A DNA stretch of 64,000 nucleotides from an uncultured Anaerococcus sp. (lineage in GTDB: Bacteria > Bacillota > Clostridia > Tissierellales > Peptoniphilaceae), in NCBI RefSeq assembly GCF_943912825.1, contig NZ_CALTUX010000006.1, positions 6,277 to 70,276 on the forward strand. The letters are read 5' to 3'. Under the pieces are notes generated by a model. The model saw only the letters and a list, made by a program, of their open reading frames with translations. It was not told the origin of the DNA and searched no databases. How positions within the stretch are numbered: the first letter of the stretch is position 1; each line of letters starts with the position of its first letter. Positions 60,157 to 64,000 of this stretch are shown here, one piece after another. Position numbers and translations under genes: made by a program.

Positions 60157-61574
60157 TAGCTTATCTCCCATTTGACCCCATCGCGGGTATCTTTTAGGCT
60201 TATGCCCATTTCTAAAAGCTCATCCCTGATGGCATCTGCCTTTGCAAAGTCCTTGGCCTTTTTGGCAGCAGCTCTTTCTTCAATTTTTGCTAAGATAAAG
60301 TCTTCGTCTATATCTAGGGTCTTTTTCTTGGCCACAAGGCCTAGGACATCATAGAGACTGTCATAAAGAGCCTTAGTTTTTTCTATGAAGGCCTTTGAAG
60401 AAGCAGAACTTATATTTGTATTTATAAATTTGGCTAGGTCAAATAAAACTGTGATGGCATCTGCTGTATTTAGGTCATCTTCCATGACTCTGATAAAGTT
60501 AGCTTCAGCTGCATCTAGATTTGCAAGAAGTTTTTCTTCACATTTCTCTATTGGCCTATCGCTTGCCTTTGCTAGGTCTTCTTCAAGCTTAAAGGCTGCG
60601 TTATTTAGCCTATTTAGGGAATTTTGAGCCTGTTCAATTATTTCCCTGGTGAAGTTGATCGGCTGCCTGTAGGATGTGGTCAAAAGCCAAAATCTGATGG
60701 TCATTAGATCGTATTCCTTCTTGATATCATCAAGGGTAAAGAAATTGCCTAGGGACTTACTCATCTTTGTCCCATTGACCTGGATCATGCCGTTGTGCAT
60801 CCAGTAATTGGAAAATTTAACCTCATTTAGGGCTTCTGATTGGGCTATTTCATTTTCGTGGTGAGGAAATTCCAAATCTTCCCCGCCTGCGTGTATATCA
60901 ATGGTTTCGCCCAAAATTTTCTTATTCATGGTTGAGCATTCTATATGCCAACCAGGCCTACCGGCTCCCCAAGGAGAATCCCAAGCCACTTCGCCCTCAA
61001 TTTTTGTCTTTTTCCAAAGGGTGAAGTCTGCTGGGTTTTTCTTGCGGTTTGTATCCTCATTATCAAGCCTGTTGCTGGCCCCATGCATGAGGTCGTCAAG
61101 ATTTCTTCTTGAAAGCTTTCCATAATCAGCTTTTTTGCTTACATCAAAGTAAACATCCCCATCTGATTCGTAGGCCACGCCCTTTTTTACAAGCCCATCG
61201 ATGAAGGCGATTATATCATCCATCACCTCGGTTGCCCTTGGGTGGATGGTGCCTTCTTCATCTAGGTTTAGGTCTTTGGCATCTGCCATATATTGAGCTA
61301 TATAGCGGTCTGTGACTTCTTTTGTGGTTATGCCTTCTTCGATTGATTTTTTGATTATCTTATCATCGACATCGGTGAAGTTTACCACATATTTTACATC
61401 ATAACCCCTAAATTTTGCAAAACGTCTGAAGGTATCAAAGACAACTAGGGGTCTGGCATTGCCTATGTGCATATAATCATAGACTGTAGGTCCGCAGACA
61501 TACATCTTGATTTTGCCTTCTTCGATTGGTTTAAATACTTCTTTTTTTCTACTAAGAGTATTATAAATTTTCAT
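60156..61574 (-). CDS. cysS: Cysteinyl-tRNA synthetase
   Basis: 472 residues. VCGPTVYDYMHIGNAR (zinc Cys and HIGH motif) at about 26-41, WHIECSTMNKKILGE (zinc Cys) near 208, HHENEIAQSEA near 237 and KMSKSLGNFFTL (KMSKS) near 273. Adjacent to gltX (shared base 61574), as in other Firmicutes, but without cysE between them. Confidence 0.97.
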   Translation of the reverse strand: MKIYNTLSRKKEVFKPIEEGKIKMYVCGPTVYDYMHIGNARPLVVFDTFRRFAKFRGYDVKYVVNFTDVDDKIIKKSIEEGITTKEVTDRYIAQYMADAKDLNLDEEGTIHPRATEVMDDIIAFIDGLVKKGVAYESDGDVYFDVSKKADYGKLSRRNLDDLMHGASNRLDNEDTNRKKNPADFTLWKKTKIEGEVAWDSPWGAGRPGWHIECSTMNKKILGETIDIHAGGEDLEFPHHENEIAQSEALNEVKFSNYWMHNGMIQVNGTKMSKSLGNFFTLDDIKKEYDLMTIRFWLLTTSYRQPINFTREIIEQAQNSLNRLNNAAFKLEEDLAKASDRPIEKCEEKLLANLDAAEANFIRVMEDDLNTADAITVLFDLAKFINTNISSASSKAFIEKTKALYDSLYDVLGLVAKKKTLDIDEDFILAKIEERAAAKKAKDFAKADAIRDELLEMGISLKDTRDGVKWEIS

Positions 61575-63055
61575 TAAAAATTATCCCTTACAAATTCTAG
61601 CCTTTCCTTGACTAGGTCCTTGCCCATGATTAGGAAGGCATTTGATAGGTCTGGGCCATGAACTGAACCTGTTACAGCTGCCCTTACTGGGAACCATAGG
61701 TTCTTGCCCTTGATGCCTGTTTCCTTTTGGATAGTCTTCATAATTGATTTAGCAAAGTCTGGATCAATTTCCTTAACTTCTGCAAGATGGTCTAAAAATG
61801 CCTTAAATAGGACCCTAGCATCATCTGTAGAAATAGCCTCTTTTGCATCATCATCATAGTCGATTTCGCTACTTTTTATATAGTAGTTTTTAACAAGTTC
61901 TGCTGCATCAGAGAACTTATCAATGGCTGATTGCCAAGTTTCAGCAAGGAGAACTAGCTTGTCATGGTCATAAGACTCATCAATTAGACCAGCCTTAATT
62001 AGGTATGGTTTGATATCTTCAGCAAGCTCTTCTGGGCTTAGGTCCCTAACATAGTGGCCATTGACCCAATCAAGTTTTTTCTTATCAAAGACAGCACCAG
62101 TCTTATTTACCCTATCAAAGTCAAATTGCTTAGCTAATTGATCAAGAGTAAAGATTTCTTCTTCACTATCAGGTGACCAACCAAGTAATGATAGGAAGTT
62201 GATAAGACCTTCTGGAGTGTAACCTTCTTCGATAAAGTCCTCAACCATTCCATCGCCATTTCTCTTAGAATATTTCTTGTGGTCCTTATTTAAAACTGTA
62301 GGTAGGTGGATATATTCTGGAGCCTCCCAACCAAAAGCTTCATATAAATAAACATGCTTAGGTGTAGAAGAAATCCACTCATCACCACGAACAACATGGG
62401 TAATGCCCATCAAATGGTCATCCACAACTACAGCAAAGTGGTAGGTTGGGAAGCCATCTCTCTTAATAAGAACTTGGTCATCTTGGTCATCAGTATTAAA
62501 GGTAATCTTGCCCTTAATTCTGTCATTAAAGGAAATATCATAATCCTTTGGTAATTTTAGTCTAACGGTGTGCTCTTCCCCATTAGCAACCCTTTGTTTG
62601 GCTTCTTCAAGAGGAATAGAACGGCAAAGACCATCATATTTTGGTGTAAGACCATCAGCTCTCATTTGATCTCTTACCATATCGACTCTTTCTTGAGAGC
62701 AGAAGCAATAATAAGCCTTGCCTTCATCGATTAATTGGTCGATATATTTATCATAAATGCCAGCCTTAACCCTTTCAGATTGGATATATGGACCAAAGTC
62801 ACCCTTCTCAGTAACATTGCCATTATCATCAAGCATAACACCTTCATCAATCTCAACACCAGACCATTTAAGGGCCTTAAGAAGATTTTCAAGGGCACCT
62901 TCCACAAAACGTGTCCTATCAGTATCCTCAATTCTTAAAATCATCTTTCCGCCAGTATGTCTAGCATATAGGTAGTTAAAAAGGGCAGTCCTTAAACCAC
63001 CAATGTGTAGATATCCTGTTGGAGAAGGTGCAAATCTCACTCTAACGTCACTCAT
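61574..63055 (-). CDS. gltX: Glutamyl-tRNA synthetase
   Basis: 493 residues. RFAPSPTGYLHIGGLR (HIGH) at the N-terminus, DTDRTRFVEGA near 45, and KYSKRNGD (KMSKS-type) near 255. Start taken at the second of two consecutive ATGs (63053-63055), which gives the better spacing from AAAGGAG. First gene of the operon that continues through cysS, rlmB, yacP and the sigma factor. Confidence 0.97.
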   Translation of the reverse strand: MSDVRVRFAPSPTGYLHIGGLRTALFNYLYARHTGGKMILRIEDTDRTRFVEGALENLLKALKWSGVEIDEGVMLDDNGNVTEKGDFGPYIQSERVKAGIYDKYIDQLIDEGKAYYCFCSQERVDMVRDQMRADGLTPKYDGLCRSIPLEEAKQRVANGEEHTVRLKLPKDYDISFNDRIKGKITFNTDDQDDQVLIKRDGFPTYHFAVVVDDHLMGITHVVRGDEWISSTPKHVYLYEAFGWEAPEYIHLPTVLNKDHKKYSKRNGDGMVEDFIEEGYTPEGLINFLSLLGWSPDSEEEIFTLDQLAKQFDFDRVNKTGAVFDKKKLDWVNGHYVRDLSPEELAEDIKPYLIKAGLIDESYDHDKLVLLAETWQSAIDKFSDAAELVKNYYIKSSEIDYDDDAKEAISTDDARVLFKAFLDHLAEVKEIDPDFAKSIMKTIQKETGIKGKNLWFPVRAAVTGSVHGPDLSNAFLIMGKDLVKERLEFVRDNF

Positions 63056-63058
63056 CAT

Positions 63059-63230
63059 AATCTCCTTTATAGTTTTTCTTTAAATCATTTCTTACTTCTA
63101 TTATAATATAAAATTTAAAATTAATAAATAAGTAAACAAAGGGAAGCAACTCCCACTTCCCTTCAATACCTTAACTTATCTAATTATAACATTTTTTTCT
63201 TCATAAAGCAACTTTATCTGTTGTTGTTAG
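63059..63230. other. gltX upstream region
   Basis: AT-rich. A TATAAT (about 63101-63106 on the minus strand) is the likely -10 of gltX, but no clear -35 is seen. A hairpin AAGGGAAG/CTTCCCTT (63139-63163) has no T-run. No T-box features were recognised. Confidence 0.4.
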
Positions 63231-63510
63231 GGGTTTTTCTTATACAATATTAGATTATTATTTACTGTTATTCTTCGTAACTTAATATCAAAATAAATTA
63301 TTATTATTTACAATTGAATCTTCGTCTAAAGGAGGGGCAAAGGGGGCGGCCGATGCCCCCTCATGCCCCTCCTTAAACCTCCCCATTTCACCCCCTCCCG
63401 GCTCCTTAGGCGGAGTGCGAAATAGGAAGATTTTTTTCGAAAATCTTCTTTAATTATGGTGGATTACCTTGTATTTATTCGGCCTTATTCTTACTGATTT
63501 AAAATCAAAA
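63231..63510 (+). repeat. Structured intergenic repeat, copy 2
   Basis: Same order of parts as copy 1: TTCTTCGTAACTTA block (63271-63284); ATTGAATCTTCGTCTAA (63313-63329); outer stem AAGGAGGGGCA/TGCCCCTCCTT (63329-63339 with 63364-63374); inner stem GGGGGC/GCCCCC (63342-63347 with 63355-63360); hairpin CTCC-TTAGGC-GGAG (63402-63415); hairpin GAAGATTTT/AAAATCTTC (63426-63448); tail GGATTACC, CTTGTATT, TTCTTACTGATTT. Outer and inner stems differ in sequence from copy 1 but stay fully paired. Confidence 0.85.
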
Positions 63511-63860
63511 GTCCCCTAAAAATCACAATCTAGTCCAACTAAGCTTTTTATACTTACTTGTCGTCTTAGTAGTTACAATATTTTTATTCAAGTATAGTTG
63601 TCAGTGTGATTTTCTTTACGGTGACTTTTTATTTTAAATCTTCCAATAGATTAGAAAACCTATCGCTATCGCGATAAAAATATAAGCCCCACTTATCGCA
63701 ATGTTTGCGATAGCAAACGAGCCTTAGAACTGCTCACAAGTTACCATTCTCTCAGAAAACAGACCTATATACCAAAGGTCGGGAGATTTTGTAAATGAAT
63801 GAGCCGTTTAAAAATCTGATTGTTTGAGCGTAGCGAGTTATCAGATTTTAGGCGAATGAA
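63511..63860. other. Gene-free stretch rich in hairpins between two repeat copies
   Basis: No reading frame is supported. Hairpins: TATCGCAA-TGT-TTGCGATA (63694-63712); GCTATCGC (63665-63672) complementary to GCGATAGC (63707-63714), so the two structures are mutually exclusive; and AAAATCTGAT/ATCAGATTTT (63811-63820 with 63840-63849) around a GAGCGTAGCGAG loop. Confidence 0.6.
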
Positions 63861-63861
63861 T

Positions 63862-64000
63862 GTCAAAATCACTAAGAATATAGATAGCTAATACAAGGGG
63901 GTTTGTCTACCAAGAGAGGCTTGCCGAAGGCAAGCTTCTAATCATGCTCCCCGCTTTAGGGGCCGCCTGGGGGTGTAACGGAGAGGGGTTTAAGGGGAGG
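63862..64000 (-). repeat. Structured intergenic repeat, copy 3, cut by the window edge
   Basis: Reading the minus strand from base 64000: the right outer arm CCTCCCCTT (its left partner would lie outside the window), AAACCCC, TTACACCCC, hairpin CCCC-TAAAGC-GGGG (63949-63962), hairpin GCTTGCC-TTC-GGCAAGC (63919-63935), and the tail CTTGTATT...TTCTTAGTGATTT. TTACACCCC is shared with copy 1. Orientation is opposite to copy 2, so the two are tail to tail. Confidence 0.75.

Noticed and set aside
1..64000. tRNA, rRNA, CRISPR arrays, transposases and phage genes
   Set aside because: No cloverleaf, ribosomal, spacer-repeat, transposase or integrase signature was seen on either strand.

Overview
The window looks like a chromosomal segment of an AT-rich, anaerobic, low-GC Gram-positive bacterium, most likely one of the Gram-positive anaerobic cocci (Peptoniphilaceae/Tissierellia, Anaerococcus-like). 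This rests on several things: NfeD/FloA next to PhoH-YbeY-DgkA-Cdd-Era, a sufCBDSU operon, a class-I-like hybrid cluster protein, a giant CoA-substrate-specific enzyme activase, strong AGGAGG ribosome binding sites, perfect sigma-A promoters, and no outer-membrane genes. The genus is inference. No rRNA, tRNA, CRISPR array, prophage or insertion sequence was seen.

Layout. (1) 1-5352, minus: a housekeeping operon nfeD-floA-hypothetical-phoH-ybeY-dgkA/PAP2 fusion-cdd-era, with era running off the left edge. (2) 5530-8617, minus: an XRE regulator, a DUF3169-like membrane protein and an ABC-2 exporter, driven by a perfect consensus promoter carrying two identical TGACAA-N6-TTGTCA operators. (3) 8695-11024, plus: an Mga-like regulator and a DUF554 membrane protein. 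(4) 11051-17529, minus: glutamate dehydrogenase coupled to a double-GNAT protein, then a 1417-residue activase. (5) 17815-20966, plus: a Crp/Fnr-type dyad centred at about -41.5 of the hcp promoter, hcp, a Crp/Fnr regulator (HcpR candidate) and a YwaF-like membrane protein.

(6) 21114-35956, minus: the main accessory region, a sugar-acid and glycoside catabolic island. A LacI regulator, UxuA, UxaC, Eda and KdgK form most of the hexuronate to KDG to KDPG route, but no recognisable fructuronate reductase (UxuB) is present. Downstream lie three Gfo/Idh/MocA oxidoreductases, a TIM-barrel sugar isomerase/epimerase-like protein, a GPH symporter, a GH3 glycosidase and a second KdgK-like kinase. The layout suggests an oxidative (3-keto) glycoside pathway that may feed the KDG route.

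(7) 36101-38001: a two-gene chromate transporter, DHFR and a mini-thioredoxin. (8) 38274-38751: an orphan YefM/Phd antitoxin with a 3'-truncated YoeB-like toxin and a perfect 20-bp-arm inverted repeat. (9) 38839-43918: the suf operon. (10) 44009-48426: HPr, PepD, HemZ, a CpXC protein and an ECF S component. (11) 48594-53864: a BMP-type ABC importer whose binding protein looks like DUF3798. (12) 53962-57748: an aromatic-acid-exporter-like protein, a degenerate nucleoside-hydrolase-like protein and an ABC exporter. (13) 57829-63055: gltX-cysS-rlmB-yacP followed by an RpoD-like sigma factor in the place where Bacillus has sigH.

The least expected signal is non-coding. Three copies of a GC-rich, multi-hairpin element (22230-22535 plus; 63231-63510 plus; 63862-64000 minus, cut by the edge) share architecture and several conserved blocks. 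Their paired stems differ by compensatory changes, as expected of a structured RNA or a structure-dependent mobile repeat. I do not recognise it as a named family.
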